Part shown: in pieces, positions 15,874 through 24,026 of the stretch
How positions within the stretch are numbered: the first letter of the stretch is position 1
How the letters are laid out: each line of letters starts with the position of its first letter
Source: Corynebacterium auriscanis
GTDB lineage: Bacteria > Actinomycetota > Actinomycetes > Mycobacteriales > Mycobacteriaceae
Assembly: GCF_030408435.1 (NCBI RefSeq)
Contig: NZ_CP047046.1
Coordinates: 1,036,572-1,100,571 of the forward strand
Direction of reading: 5' to 3'
DNA length: 64,000 bases
The notes under the pieces: model-generated
Told to the model about the DNA's origin: nothing
Databases searched by the model: none
The model's input: only the letters and a program-made list of their open reading frames with translations
Position numbers and translations under genes: made by a program

Positions 15874-17340
15874 ATGCCCACCAACAACGTCCCTCAGGTA
15901 GCCATCAACGATATTGGCTCCGCTGAGGATTTCCTCGCCGCTGTCGATTCCACCATCAAGTACTTCAACGATGGTGACATTGTCGAAGGCACCGTCGTCA
16001 AGGTTGATCACGATGAAGTCCTGCTGGACATCGGATACAAGACCGAGGGCGTAATCCCTTCCCGTGAACTGTCCATCAAGCACGATGTCGACCCAGGCGA
16101 GGTCGTTGAGGTCGGCGACGAGATCGACGCACTTGTTCTCACCAAGGAGGACAAGGAAGGCCGCCTCATCCTGTCCAAGAAGCGTGCTCAGTACGAGCGC
16201 GCCTGGGGCGCTATCGAGGAGCTCAAGGAGAAGGACGAGCCCGTTACCGGCACCGTTATCGAGGTCGTCAAGGGCGGCCTGATCCTGGATATCGGCCTGC
16301 GCGGCTTCCTGCCCGCTTCCCTCGTCGAGATGCGTCGCGTTCGCGATCTGCAGCCTTACATCGGCCAGGAGATCGAGGCAAAGATCATCGAACTGGACAA
16401 GCACCGCAACAACGTTGTGCTGTCCCGTCGCGCATGGCTCGAGCAGACCCAGTCCGAGGTTCGCTCCGAGTTCCTGCACCAGCTGCAGAAGGGCCAGGTC
16501 CGCAAGGGTGTCGTATCCTCCATCGTCAACTTCGGTGCATTCGTTGACTTGGGTGGCGTAGACGGCCTGGTTCACGTTTCTGAGCTGTCTTGGAAGCACA
16601 TCGACCACCCATCTGAGGTAGTTGCCGTCGGCGACGAAGTCACAGTTGAGGTTCTGGACGTCGACTTGGACCGCGAGCGCGTTTCCCTGTCCCTGAAGGC
16701 AACTCAGGAAGACCCATGGCGCGTATTTGCCCGTACCCACGCGATCGGTCAGATCGTTCCGGGCAAGGTCACCAAGCTGGTTCCATTCGGTGCGTTCGTT
16801 CGCGTCGAAGAGGGCATCGAGGGCCTGGTTCACATCTCCGAGTTGGCAGAGCGCCACGTCGAGGTTCCAGATCAGGTTGTTGGTGTTGGCCAGGACGCAA
16901 TGGTCAAGGTCATCGACATCGACCTCGAGCGTCGTCGTATCTCCCTGTCCCTCAAGCAGGCTGACGAGGATTACACCGAGGAGTTCGACCCATCCAAGTA
17001 CGGTATGGCCGATTCCTACGACGAGCAGGGCAACTACATCTTCCCAGAGGGCTTCGACCCAGAGACCAATGAATGGCTCGAGGGCTTCGATGCTCAGCGG
17101 CAGGAGTGGGAGTCCCGCTACGCAGAGGCAGAGCGCCGTCACCGTCTGCACACCGCTCAAATCGAGCGTAACCGTGCCGCTGCTGCTGAGGCTGCAGCCA
17201 ACGGTGAGGGCGGATACTCCTCCGAGACCGCTGCAACCGAGACCGCTGCAGCTACTGAAGCTCCATCCGACGCCGGAACCCTGGCTTCCGATGAGCAGCT
17301 GGCGGCTCTGCGCGAGAAGCTCGCCGGCGGCGCTGAGTAA
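15874..17340 (+). CDS. rpsA: 30S ribosomal protein S1
   Basis: 488 residues. It binds mRNA on the small ribosomal subunit during initiation. Four S1/OB repeats are visible, starting near residues 34 (GDIVEGTVVKVD), 122 (VTGTVIEVVKGG), 208 (GQVRKGVVSSIVNFGAFVDL) and 294 (GQIVPGKVTKLVPFGAFVRV); repeats 3 and 4 are most canonical. A long acidic and alanine-rich C-terminal tail follows, as in other actinobacteria. I chose ATG 15874 (MPTNNVPQVAIND) instead of the in-frame ATG at 15820 because it matches the usual S1 start. Codon use is strongly biased to C-ending codons, as expected for a highly expressed gene. Three 21-base repeats straddle its stop. Confidence 0.96.
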   Translation: MPTNNVPQVAINDIGSAEDFLAAVDSTIKYFNDGDIVEGTVVKVDHDEVLLDIGYKTEGVIPSRELSIKHDVDPGEVVEVGDEIDALVLTKEDKEGRLILSKKRAQYERAWGAIEELKEKDEPVTGTVIEVVKGGLILDIGLRGFLPASLVEMRRVRDLQPYIGQEIEAKIIELDKHRNNVVLSRRAWLEQTQSEVRSEFLHQLQKGQVRKGVVSSIVNFGAFVDLGGVDGLVHVSELSWKHIDHPSEVVAVGDEVTVEVLDVDLDRERVSLSLKATQEDPWRVFARTHAIGQIVPGKVTKLVPFGAFVRVEEGIEGLVHISELAERHVEVPDQVVGVGQDAMVKVIDIDLERRRISLSLKQADEDYTEEFDPSKYGMADSYDEQGNYIFPEGFDPETNEWLEGFDAQRQEWESRYAEAERRHRLHTAQIERNRAAAAEAAANGEGGYSSETAATETAAATEAPSDAGTLASDEQLAALREKLAGGAE

Positions 17341-17392
17341 GAACCCAGCGGCGCTGAGTAAAAACCCAGCGGGGTTGAGTAGGAACCCCGCC
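17330..17392 (+). repeat. 21-base tandem repeat spanning the rpsA stop codon
   Basis: Three consecutive 21-base units (17330-17350, 17351-17371, 17372-17392). Each reads like GCGCTGAGTAAGAACCCAGCG and each includes a TAA or TAG in the rpsA frame. The third unit also forms the hairpin at 17370-17390. Confidence 0.7.
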
Positions 17393-17397
17393 CTTTT
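17370..17397 (+). terminator. Hairpin terminator after rpsA
   Basis: Stem CGGGGTT (17370-17376) pairs with AACCCCG (17384-17390), loop of 7, followed by CCCTTTT. The T-run is short. Confidence 0.55.
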
Positions 17398-17487
17398 GGG
17401 AGTGGCCTAGACTCCGAGTAGGTCGCGATTCTGTTCAGCGCCCTGCAGTATTGAGCAACTAGTATTAGCTAGGCTCTAGAATCTGAA

Positions 17488-17514
17488 AGCACCCACCTTG
17501 TGTGGGTGCTTTTG
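17488..17514 (+). terminator. Rho-independent terminator
   Basis: Stem AGCACCCAC (17488-17496) and GTGGGTGCT (17502-17510), 5-base loop, then TTTT. This is a canonical rightward terminator, about 150 bases after rpsA. Confidence 0.75.
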
Positions 17515-17553
17515 GCATTGTCGATGCGGCGATAGCCTAACTCAGGCAAAGGG

Positions 17554-17589
17554 AAAGTCCTCAATTGATGGCCATCAATTGAGGACTTT
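17554..17589. terminator. Perfect 36-base palindrome, bidirectional terminator
   Basis: AAAGTCCTCAATTGATG (17554-17570) is followed after two bases by its exact complement (17573-17589), ending in a T-run on both strands. It lies between convergent rpsA and htdX and should stop transcription from both sides. Confidence 0.7.
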
Positions 17590-17661
17590 TTCAGGCAGCA
17601 CGCCTTCGACCCGAAACCGCGCTCCGCTCTACGTTCTTTGGGGAAACACGCGCTCCAGGAG

Positions 17662-18573
17662 TTACAGTGCTTCGTAGCGCCCCACAGCGTGGATCTTATC
17701 CAGCTTGTTTGCACTGCGTACCTGTAGGTCCCATGCGCCACCGTTGTTCTCGGTGAACACCGCAACCTTTGCCGGCAAGATCACTGGCTTCGCGAACTGC
17801 ACAGTGAAGCGGCCCGCCTTCGGCAGCTGACCCTCCAGCACGCGCAGCATCGTCGCCGCGGTCCACATGCCGTGCGCGATGGTCTTCGGGAAACCGAAGG
17901 CCTTAGCACCCACGCTAGAAACGTGGATCGGGTTCTTGTCGCCCGAGGCCTCCGCGTACTCCTTGATGTCCGAGGGCGTCACACGGATAGTAGCCGTCGG
18001 GCGTGGCTCCTCCAGTTCACCTGGCTGTGGCAGCACGTAGCCGTTGGTTGGCTCTTCCTTCGCGTCCTTGAGCTTCTTGCCCAGCGCCAGCATGGTGGAG
18101 GTCTGTTTCCAGACTTCTTCGCCTGCGACGGACACAGTGGTTTCCATGTCCAACAGAACACCCTTGTGGTGCGGACGAACGCCAGCGGTGTGCACGCGGA
18201 AATCCAGCTCATCCTCCACGGTCAGGGGGCGAGTCTGCTCAATCACGTTGGTTAGGTGGACCAACCCAACAGCGTTAACAGGGAAGTCCTTCGCCCCGAA
18301 GACCTTCATCATCAGCGGGAAGCCCAGTACATAGGGGTACGTGATAGGTAGCTCATTGGTCAGGCGCAGACCCGTAGCAGCGTTGTATTCCGCCAAATGC
18401 GCAACATCCACCTTTACCCCCTTGACCTCGTAACCGGTCTGGGGAGTGGAGTTCACATTGCGCTTAGCACCTACAACTGGCAGCAGATCCTTTGCCGCGC
18501 TGCGGTACTCTTCCATGAGCACCGGGATCTTCGGCAGCTGCTTGTACGTCACATTCTGGTTCGCTTGAGTCAT
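17662..18573 (-). CDS. htdX: MaoC-type 3-hydroxyacyl-thioester dehydratase (HtdX-like)
   Basis: 303 residues with a double hot-dog layout. The C-terminal half carries the hydratase 2 motif: ASGDKNPIHVS, then FGFPKTIAHGMW, with the catalytic Asp and His. The N-terminal half is a degenerate hot dog. The gene lies directly downstream of fabG4 and beside fadA2, the order of Rv0241c-Rv0242c and Rv0243 in M. tuberculosis, where Rv0241c (HtdX) dehydrates 3-hydroxyacyl thioesters. It probably works with FabG4 in fatty-acyl or mycolate-precursor elongation or modification. Start ATG 18573 (MTQANQNVTYKQLP), with AAAGGAGC just upstream. The gap to fabG4 is 65 bases. Confidence 0.88.
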   Translation of the reverse strand: MTQANQNVTYKQLPKIPVLMEEYRSAAKDLLPVVGAKRNVNSTPQTGYEVKGVKVDVAHLAEYNAATGLRLTNELPITYPYVLGFPLMMKVFGAKDFPVNAVGLVHLTNVIEQTRPLTVEDELDFRVHTAGVRPHHKGVLLDMETTVSVAGEEVWKQTSTMLALGKKLKDAKEEPTNGYVLPQPGELEEPRPTATIRVTPSDIKEYAEASGDKNPIHVSSVGAKAFGFPKTIAHGMWTAATMLRVLEGQLPKAGRFTVQFAKPVILPAKVAVFTENNGGAWDLQVRSANKLDKIHAVGRYEAL

Positions 18574-18638
18574 TAAAACGCTCCTTTAAGCGTGATGCTC
18601 CGGAACAAAAACCCGAAGCGTGATTCCGCTGATATCGC

Positions 18639-20012
18639 TTAGGCACCCATCATCGCCTGGCCGCACACGCGGACCACGTTGCCGGTGACGGCCTGGGATG
18701 CTGGGGAGGCGAAGTATGCGATTGCTTCGGCGACGTCCACGGTCTCGCCGCCCTGCTGCAAAGAGCTCAGCAGACGGCCACCCACGCGGGTGCCGAATGG
18801 AATAGCGGCGGTCATCTGGGTTTCGATGAAGCCCGGGGCAACAGCGTTCACGGTGATGCCCTTAGTCGCTAGCTTTTCGGACAGGGAATCGACGAGGCCG
18901 ATCACGCCGGCCTTGGTAGCGCCGTAGTTGGTCTGGCCGCGGTTGCCGGCAATACCTGCGATCGACGCCACGCCGACCACACGACCGTTGTCAGCCAGGC
19001 CACCGTTTTCCAGCAGCTTCTCGGTGATGCGTACTGGAGCGACCAAGTTAACGGCCACAACGGAATCCCAGCGGCCCTCATCCATGTTGGCTAGCAGCTT
19101 ATCGCGGGTGATACCAGCGTTGTGGACGATGATGTCGATTGGGCCGCCGTGTCGTGCCTCAGCGTGCTCCTTCAACTTGTCAGCTGCATCGGCGGCAGTG
19201 ACATCCAGTGGCAAAGCAGTGCCGCCAACCTTGTTAGCGGTCTCCGTCAAGCCCTCGCCAGCTGCTGGGATGTCCACGCAGATGACCTTTGCACCATCGC
19301 GAGCCAGAACTTCCGCAATGGTTGCGCCAATGCCACGAGCGGCACCGGTAACCACGGCGATCTTGCCCGTGGATGGTTTTTCCCAATCAGCCGGCGCGGT
19401 AGCGCCGGACTCGTCAACGCGGATGACCTGGGCGTCGACGAAGGCAGATTTACCGGAAAGCACGAAGCGCAGGGTGGATTCCAAACCAGCCAAGGTGTCG
19501 TCAATCTTGGGGGAGACGTAAACCAGCTGAACCGTGGCGCCTCGCAGCAGCTCCTTACCCACAGAACGAGTGAAGCCCTCCAGAGCGCGCTGGGCGATGC
19601 GTTCGTCGGTATCTTCAACGAGTTCAGGGGTGGTGCCGATGACCAGCAACCGAGCGCAGGGCTGCAGCTGGCGCATCACGGGGTGGAAGAAATCGTAAAG
19701 CTGGCGAAGGTCTTCGGGGTTCTTGATGCCGGTGGCGTCGAACACCAAGCCCGCGTATTTGTTGTCGCCGACGGTGGTGGTGATTTTGTAGTCATCGGCG
19801 AGGATCTGCTGGATCTGGTTGACCAGTCGTCCGGAACCGCCTAGCAGAACACGGCCGTCGAGCGCTGGCTCACCTGGTACGTAACGGCGCAGCTTGGTTG
19901 GAACGGGAATACCGACCTGCTTGGCGATGGTCTTTCCGGCATTCGAGTTGATGAACTTCAGATAAGCATCAGGGTTGGAAGACAATTCCTGTGACTCCTT
20001 TGTGACTAGCAT
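18639..20012 (-). CDS. fabG4: 3-oxoacyl-ACP/CoA reductase, high-molecular-weight FabG (FabG4)
   Basis: 457 residues. The N-terminal about 200 residues are a flavodoxin-like domain peculiar to high-molecular-weight FabG proteins. The C-terminal short-chain dehydrogenase has [19 protein letters not shown] (cofactor loop), [14 protein letters not shown], and the catalytic Ser-Tyr-Lys in [20 protein letters not shown]. It reduces 3-oxoacyl thioesters; the mycobacterial homologue uses NADH. I place the start at ATG 20012 ([12 protein letters not shown]), which aligns with the start of M. tuberculosis FabG4. The open frame continues antisense through fadA2, which is not coding. Co-directional with htdX downstream, divergent from fadA2. 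Confidence 0.92.
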   Translation of the reverse strand: MLVTKESQELSSNPDAYLKFINSNAGKTIAKQVGIPVPTKLRRYVPGEPALDGRVLLGGSGRLVNQIQQILADDYKITTTVGDNKYAGLVFDATGIKNPEDLRQLYDFFHPVMRQLQPCARLLVIGTTPELVEDTDERIAQRALEGFTRSVGKELLRGATVQLVYVSPKIDDTLAGLESTLRFVLSGKSAFVDAQVIRVDESGATAPADWEKPSTGKIAVVTGAARGIGATIAEVLARDGAKVICVDIPAAGEGLTETANKVGGTALPLDVTAADAADKLKEHAEARHGGPIDIIVHNAGITRDKLLANMDEGRWDSVVAVNLVAPVRITEKLLENGGLADNGRVVGVASIAGIAGNRGQTNYGATKAGVIGLVDSLSEKLATKGITVNAVAPGFIETQMTAAIPFGTRVGGRLLSSLQQGGETVDVAEAIAYFASPASQAVTGNVVRVCGQAMMGA

Positions 20013-20138
20013 TATTCCCAAACCGCCTTCGCGGTCTCCGGGAACTGTGTATGTTCTCATGTATAACCCTACGGTGGTTTTCGTCACCGTGTGGCGAATT
20101 GACCACGAAACCCCATTTTTAATTGGAGTGAAAGAACT
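20013..20138. promoter_or_regulatory. Divergent promoter region fabG4/fadA2
   Basis: 126 bases between divergently transcribed fabG4 and fadA2, which belong to one pathway and are probably co-regulated. A ribosome binding site (GGAGTG) precedes fadA2. I did not identify a defined operator. Confidence 0.4.
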
Positions 20139-21455
20139 ATGACTGCAGGTACCCCACGTAAGGTCGCCATCCTCGGCGGCAACCGCATCCCATTTGCGCG
20201 TTCCAACAAGGAGTACGCAAATGCATCCAATCAAGATATGTTGACTGCTGCGCTCGACGGCCTCGTCGCACGCTACGGTCTGCAGGGCGAAGAGCTCGGC
20301 TTGGTTGTCGCCGGCGCCGTGCTGAAGCACGCCCGTGATTTCAACCTCACTCGCGAGACCGTCATGGGTTCCGCGCTGTCTAACTACACCCCGGCTTTCG
20401 ATCTTCAGCTCGCCTGCGGTACCGGTTTGGCAGCGCTGGTGCAGGTTGCAGACGCCATCTCTTTGGGCCGTATCGAGGCTGGTATCGCTGGCGGTGTGGA
20501 TACTACTTCCGACGCCCCGCTGGCAGTGAATGACACTCTGCGCAAGACTCTCATCAAGATCAACAACGCGAAGACCACCGGTGAACGTCTGAAGTTGGCC
20601 GGTTCCATCCGCCCGGCTCAGCTGGCTCCGGAGCAGCCTTCCAACGGTGAACCACGTACGGGCTTGTCCATGGGCGACCACGCTGCGATCACCGCTCGCG
20701 AGTTCAACCTGACCCGCGAGGAGCAGGACCAGCTGGCAATGGAATCCCACCAAAAGCTGGCGAAGGCATACGAGGAGGGCTTCTTCGAGGACCTCATTAC
20801 CCCATTCTTGGGCGTGCAGCGCGATACCAACTTGCGCCCGGATTCCAACATGGAAAAACTGGGCAAGCTCAAGCCTGTTTTCGGCAAGCGCGATGCAATC
20901 GAACACGGCACCAAGGCCACCATGACCGCTGGTAACTCCACCCCGCTGACCGACGGTGCTTCCGTTGTGCTGGCAGCCTCCGAGGATTGGGCAAAGGAGC
21001 ACAACATTCCAGTGCGTGCTTACTTAGTTGATTCCGAGGTTGCATCTGTGGACTTCCTGCAGGGCCACGATGGTATGACCCCTGACGGTCTGCTGATGTC
21101 CCCAACCTACGCAGTTCCACGCATGCTGGAGCGCAACGGTCTGACCTTGCAAGACTTCGACTTCTACGAGATCCACGAGGCATTTGCGTCTCAGACCATC
21201 GCCACCCTCAAGGCGTGGGAATCCGAGGAGTACTGCCGCGAGCGTCTGGGCCTAGACAAGCCTCTGGGATCCATCGACCGTGCCAAGCTCAACGTGAAGG
21301 GATCCTCGTTGGCGGCAGGTCACCCATTCGCCGCTACCGGTGGTCGTATCATCGCCACCACCGCCAAGCTGCTGGAAGAAAAGGGCAGTGGCCGCGCGCT
21401 AATCTCCATCTGTGCTGCAGGTGGCCAGGGCGTTGTAGCTATCCTGGAGCGCTAG
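20139..21455 (+). CDS. fadA2: Acetyl-CoA acetyltransferase (thiolase FadA2)
   Basis: 438 residues. A thiolase that condenses or cleaves acyl-CoA. The nucleophile Cys lies in [12 protein letters not shown] (near residue 92). The later catalytic elements are [17 protein letters not shown] (His) and the C-terminal SICAAGGQG (Cys). It is similar in layout to Rv0243 (FadA2), which is also divergent from fabG4. It probably supplies or degrades 3-oxoacyl-CoA handled by FabG4 and HtdX. ATG 20139 has GGAGTG 11 bases upstream. Confidence 0.92.
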   Translation: MTAGTPRKVAILGGNRIPFARSNKEYANASNQDMLTAALDGLVARYGLQGEELGLVVAGAVLKHARDFNLTRETVMGSALSNYTPAFDLQLACGTGLAALVQVADAISLGRIEAGIAGGVDTTSDAPLAVNDTLRKTLIKINNAKTTGERLKLAGSIRPAQLAPEQPSNGEPRTGLSMGDHAAITAREFNLTREEQDQLAMESHQKLAKAYEEGFFEDLITPFLGVQRDTNLRPDSNMEKLGKLKPVFGKRDAIEHGTKATMTAGNSTPLTDGASVVLAASEDWAKEHNIPVRAYLVDSEVASVDFLQGHDGMTPDGLLMSPTYAVPRMLERNGLTLQDFDFYEIHEAFASQTIATLKAWESEEYCRERLGLDKPLGSIDRAKLNVKGSSLAAGHPFAATGGRIIATTAKLLEEKGSGRALISICAAGGQGVVAILER

Positions 21456-21570
21456 AAGCCCAGGCACTGCGTGGGCGCGTGATTAGTGCTGCGAACTTAA
21501 GCACAGCCAGCGCCTGCCCCTCTACAGTGGCGCACAAGGCGGTGCTCCGCGTGGCGCACCCCACGGTGTA

Positions 21571-21619
21571 AACACACGAAAGTCCCCGGCGGCGAAAGCT
21601 GCCGGGGACTAAGCGTGTG
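21571..21619. terminator. Hairpin between convergent genes
   Basis: AGTCCCCGGC (21581-21590) pairs with GCCGGGGACT (21601-21610), flanked by ACACG/CGTGT that can extend the stem. There is no T-run. It sits between fadA2 and the DUF4185 gene, so it probably terminates both. Confidence 0.5.
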
Positions 21620-21633
21620 CTGGCTACGACACG

Positions 21634-22947
21634 TTAAAACACCTTCGTGAGGTCCGTCTTGTACACCACTGGGTTGTAATCCTTCCACGTTGTAGCAACC
21701 CAGTACAGGTTGTTATCAACCTGGTGCGGGAACATGAAAGCCCCGTACAGATCGCCTAACTCCACGCGGGAAACAAGAGTTTTCGGCGCAGTCCATGGCC
21801 CCTCGGGCTTGTCTGCCTTGCGGACCACTACCCCCTGGGGAGCCTCATACATAGCCAACCAGGCTTTTTGCTTGGGGTGGTACATCACAGAAAGCTCGGA
21901 CACCCTTCCATCAAGTACGGGAGCAGCATCCGCCATTGACCGGGTCCAACCGCGTCCGTTGAAGAATTCGGCGTCGGATTGAGAAGAAGCGCCAGGGAAG
22001 AGGGCGAAAGAGTTTTTAGGGAAACGAGCCAGCCGTGCCTGGCCAGAGCGACCATTCGGGGTGCCGTAAACGTAGATGTACGAATCACTGCTGCCTGCCG
22101 GAGGCTTGGCGAAAGCGGTCATCTGGAAGTTCTCCGCACCCGCAGTGTGAGCGGGGAGCTTCGGCAGTCGGGAATCCTTGGATGGGTTGGTGTTGGTGCG
22201 CTTGGACCCCTCTATCACAGACCAGTTTTTCCCGCCGTCAGTGGATTGCGCGGTGGCTGCGTAGTTGGTGATCCACTGCCCGGGCGTGGTCCACTTCTTC
22301 ACCGACATGAAGTCCACGTACTGTGTGCCATCTACCTCTATACCGGCAGTGGGGATGACGGTCATTTCCACGCCGTCGACTTTGAGAGAACGCGGGAGGA
22401 ACTCCGACGAACGAGACGCATTGACTGGCTTGGTCAAGTTGATGCCGTTGGAGGGATCCTGGTCATCGGACTCGTAAATGGCATTCGAATGCCAGCCGTT
22501 GTTGTTCGCCCCACAGCTGAAAGAATCGCCGAATGCGGCTAGGGTGCGACCGTCACCAGCATCCCACATGAAGCCCAAGTCGGTGCTAGCCAAGCCGAAC
22601 TTGGACAGCTGATCGGGGCCGTTGGGGCCGGTCAAAATATGCATGGCCTGGGTGTTGCCTTTCAATGTAGGCAAACCGATGGGGATCCCACCCAGCCACG
22701 ATGGCGAACTGGAACTGCCCAGGGCGCTGGGGCCAGAAAGCGCGGCTATGGCATCCGACGTGGTCGGGGTGTACTTCGAGCATGGCCCCGCCTGGGCAAC
22801 ACCGCTGGAAACCACCGTGCCCATGAGTAGGGAAGCGGCGGTCGCGCCTAAGGAAAGGACGGCTACTCCGGGACGGAACCGGCGCGCGCCCCGCGAAGCG
22901 CGTGCAACGGTAGCGCGAGTATCACTATCGAAGTCTTGAAAAGTCAT
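21634..22947 (-). CDS. Secreted DUF4185 domain protein
   Basis: 437 residues. After a charged N-terminus there is a hydrophobic signal segment (PGVAVLSLGATAASLLMG) with a likely cleavage site at VAQA near residue 53. The mature part has DUF4185 features: DLGFMWDAGDGRTLAAFGDSF, and repeated Trp/Tyr-rich beta strands consistent with a beta-propeller related to glycosidase folds. DUF4185 proteins are common in mycolata and are exported; no activity has been assigned that I can rely on. It is convergent with fadA2 and divergent from the small secreted protein gene to the right. Confidence 0.75.
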   Translation of the reverse strand: MTFQDFDSDTRATVARASRGARRFRPGVAVLSLGATAASLLMGTVVSSGVAQAGPCSKYTPTTSDAIAALSGPSALGSSSSPSWLGGIPIGLPTLKGNTQAMHILTGPNGPDQLSKFGLASTDLGFMWDAGDGRTLAAFGDSFSCGANNNGWHSNAIYESDDQDPSNGINLTKPVNASRSSEFLPRSLKVDGVEMTVIPTAGIEVDGTQYVDFMSVKKWTTPGQWITNYAATAQSTDGGKNWSVIEGSKRTNTNPSKDSRLPKLPAHTAGAENFQMTAFAKPPAGSSDSYIYVYGTPNGRSGQARLARFPKNSFALFPGASSQSDAEFFNGRGWTRSMADAAPVLDGRVSELSVMYHPKQKAWLAMYEAPQGVVVRKADKPEGPWTAPKTLVSRVELGDLYGAFMFPHQVDNNLYWVATTWKDYNPVVYKTDLTKVF

Positions 22948-22998
22948 AGACCTGATTGAACCACATGCCTGTCGGGAAAGTGATGTAACTTAAACCGC

Positions 22999-23346
22999 AT
23001 GATCACGTTGAAGAGTTTTTCCGTTGCCGGAGCGACCGCTGCCGTCACCCTCACTGCGGGGTTAGTTGCCGGCGCCGCGCCCGCATCTGCTGAAACCGCA
23101 CAGCCTCTGCCTCAGTTCACGCTGCCGTCGATGGGTTCGGCGTCATTCCTTCTGAGCAGCCCTTCCACCTGCGAAAAACTGCAAAACCAATCCGCCGAGA
23201 TTCAGACGGAGTGGCAGAAGGCCGTCGCCGCTGGGGAAATCTACAAGGCCGATCAGTTGCGTGTGGATTTCACCAATACGATGGCTTCTTGGTCACAGTG
23301 CATGCTGGCCGCAAATAAGTGGTTCTTCAATCCGCTTGGTTCCTAG
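22999..23346 (+). CDS. Small secreted protein, function unknown
   Basis: 115 residues with a clear Sec signal peptide (MITLKSFSVAGATAAVTLTAGLVAG, cleavage near APASA-ET). The mature part of about 83 residues is helical and has two cysteines (TCEKLQ and QCMLAA) likely to form one disulfide. It shows no recognised domain. There is no Shine-Dalgarno sequence; TAACTT lies 7 bases before ATG 22999, suggesting a leaderless transcript. It lies between the DUF4185 gene and coaE. Confidence 0.6.
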   Translation: MITLKSFSVAGATAAVTLTAGLVAGAAPASAETAQPLPQFTLPSMGSASFLLSSPSTCEKLQNQSAEIQTEWQKAVAAGEIYKADQLRVDFTNTMASWSQCMLAANKWFFNPLGS

Positions 23347-23364
23347 CGGTATTCAAGGTTGTCC

Positions 23365-23393
23365 CACTGGACTCGCCTGCGGCGAGTCCAGTG
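23365..23393 (+). terminator. Hairpin after the small secreted protein gene
   Basis: A perfect 13-base stem (CACTGGACTCGCC, 23365-23377; complement 23381-23393) with a 3-base loop and no T-run. It separates the secreted-protein gene from coaE. Confidence 0.5.
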
Positions 23394-23425
23394 CACTAGT
23401 CATTCACTTTAGGAGTACGTTTCCC

Positions 23426-24016
23426 ATGCTCAAGATAGGACTCACCGGTGGCATCGGCTCCGGCAAGTCGACGGCTGCTTCCCGGTTGCAGCAGTTGGGG
23501 GCCACTATTATCGACGCCGACCACGTCGCCCGCGAGATCGTAGAACCTGGGCAACCGGCCTTGGCGGAACTTGTGGAGGCCTTCGATGGGATCTTGAACC
23601 AGGACGGTTCGCTCAACCGAGCGGAGCTGGCACGCCAAGCCTTCGCTACTCCGGAGGCCACGGAAAAGCTCAACTCCATTACCCACCCCCGCATCAGGCA
23701 GCGCACGCAGCAACTGTTCGCGGAAGCCGAAGCATCTGGAGTGGAAGTCGTGGTCTACGACATGCCGTTGCTCATTGAAAATGGGGAGTACCGGCACATG
23801 GATCACGTACTCGTGGTGGATGCTCCGGATGACGTGCGCGTGGAAAGGCTCGTGAACTACAGGGGGTTGGAAGAGAGCGATGCGCGGCGTCGAATAGCAG
23901 TCCAGATTGACCGCGATACCCGGTTGCAGGCGGCGGATACGGTGCTGGACAACGGCGGTGACCGAGAAACGCTGATCGCGCAGGTCGACACATTCTGGGA
24001 GACCATTTCGCGCTAG
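23426..24016 (+). CDS. coaE: Dephospho-CoA kinase
   Basis: 196 residues. It catalyses the last step of coenzyme A synthesis, phosphorylation of dephospho-CoA by ATP. The Walker A motif is GGIGSGKST at residues 8-16. The conserved [20 protein letters not shown] and [12 protein letters not shown] segments of the family are present. I chose ATG 23426 ([15 protein letters not shown]), with TAGGAG upstream; the longer in-frame ORF from 23261 is antisense to nothing but overlaps the secreted-protein gene and the hairpin. The length is short for mycobacteria, where CoaE carries an extra C-terminal domain, but standard for other bacteria. It lies 10 bases before uvrB. Confidence 0.93.
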   Translation: MLKIGLTGGIGSGKSTAASRLQQLGATIIDADHVAREIVEPGQPALAELVEAFDGILNQDGSLNRAELARQAFATPEATEKLNSITHPRIRQRTQQLFAEAEASGVEVVVYDMPLLIENGEYRHMDHVLVVDAPDDVRVERLVNYRGLEESDARRRIAVQIDRDTRLQAADTVLDNGGDRETLIAQVDTFWETISR

Positions 24017-24026
24017 TGTAGGGCTC

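Noticed and set aside
15841-17160. A 439-codon open frame antisense to rpsA.
   Set aside because: Product of the strong codon bias of rpsA; no family resemblance and no ribosome binding site.
18639-21002. A 787-codon open frame on the minus strand.
   Set aside because: Only the part up to 20012 matches FabG4; the rest is antisense to the clear thiolase gene fadA2.
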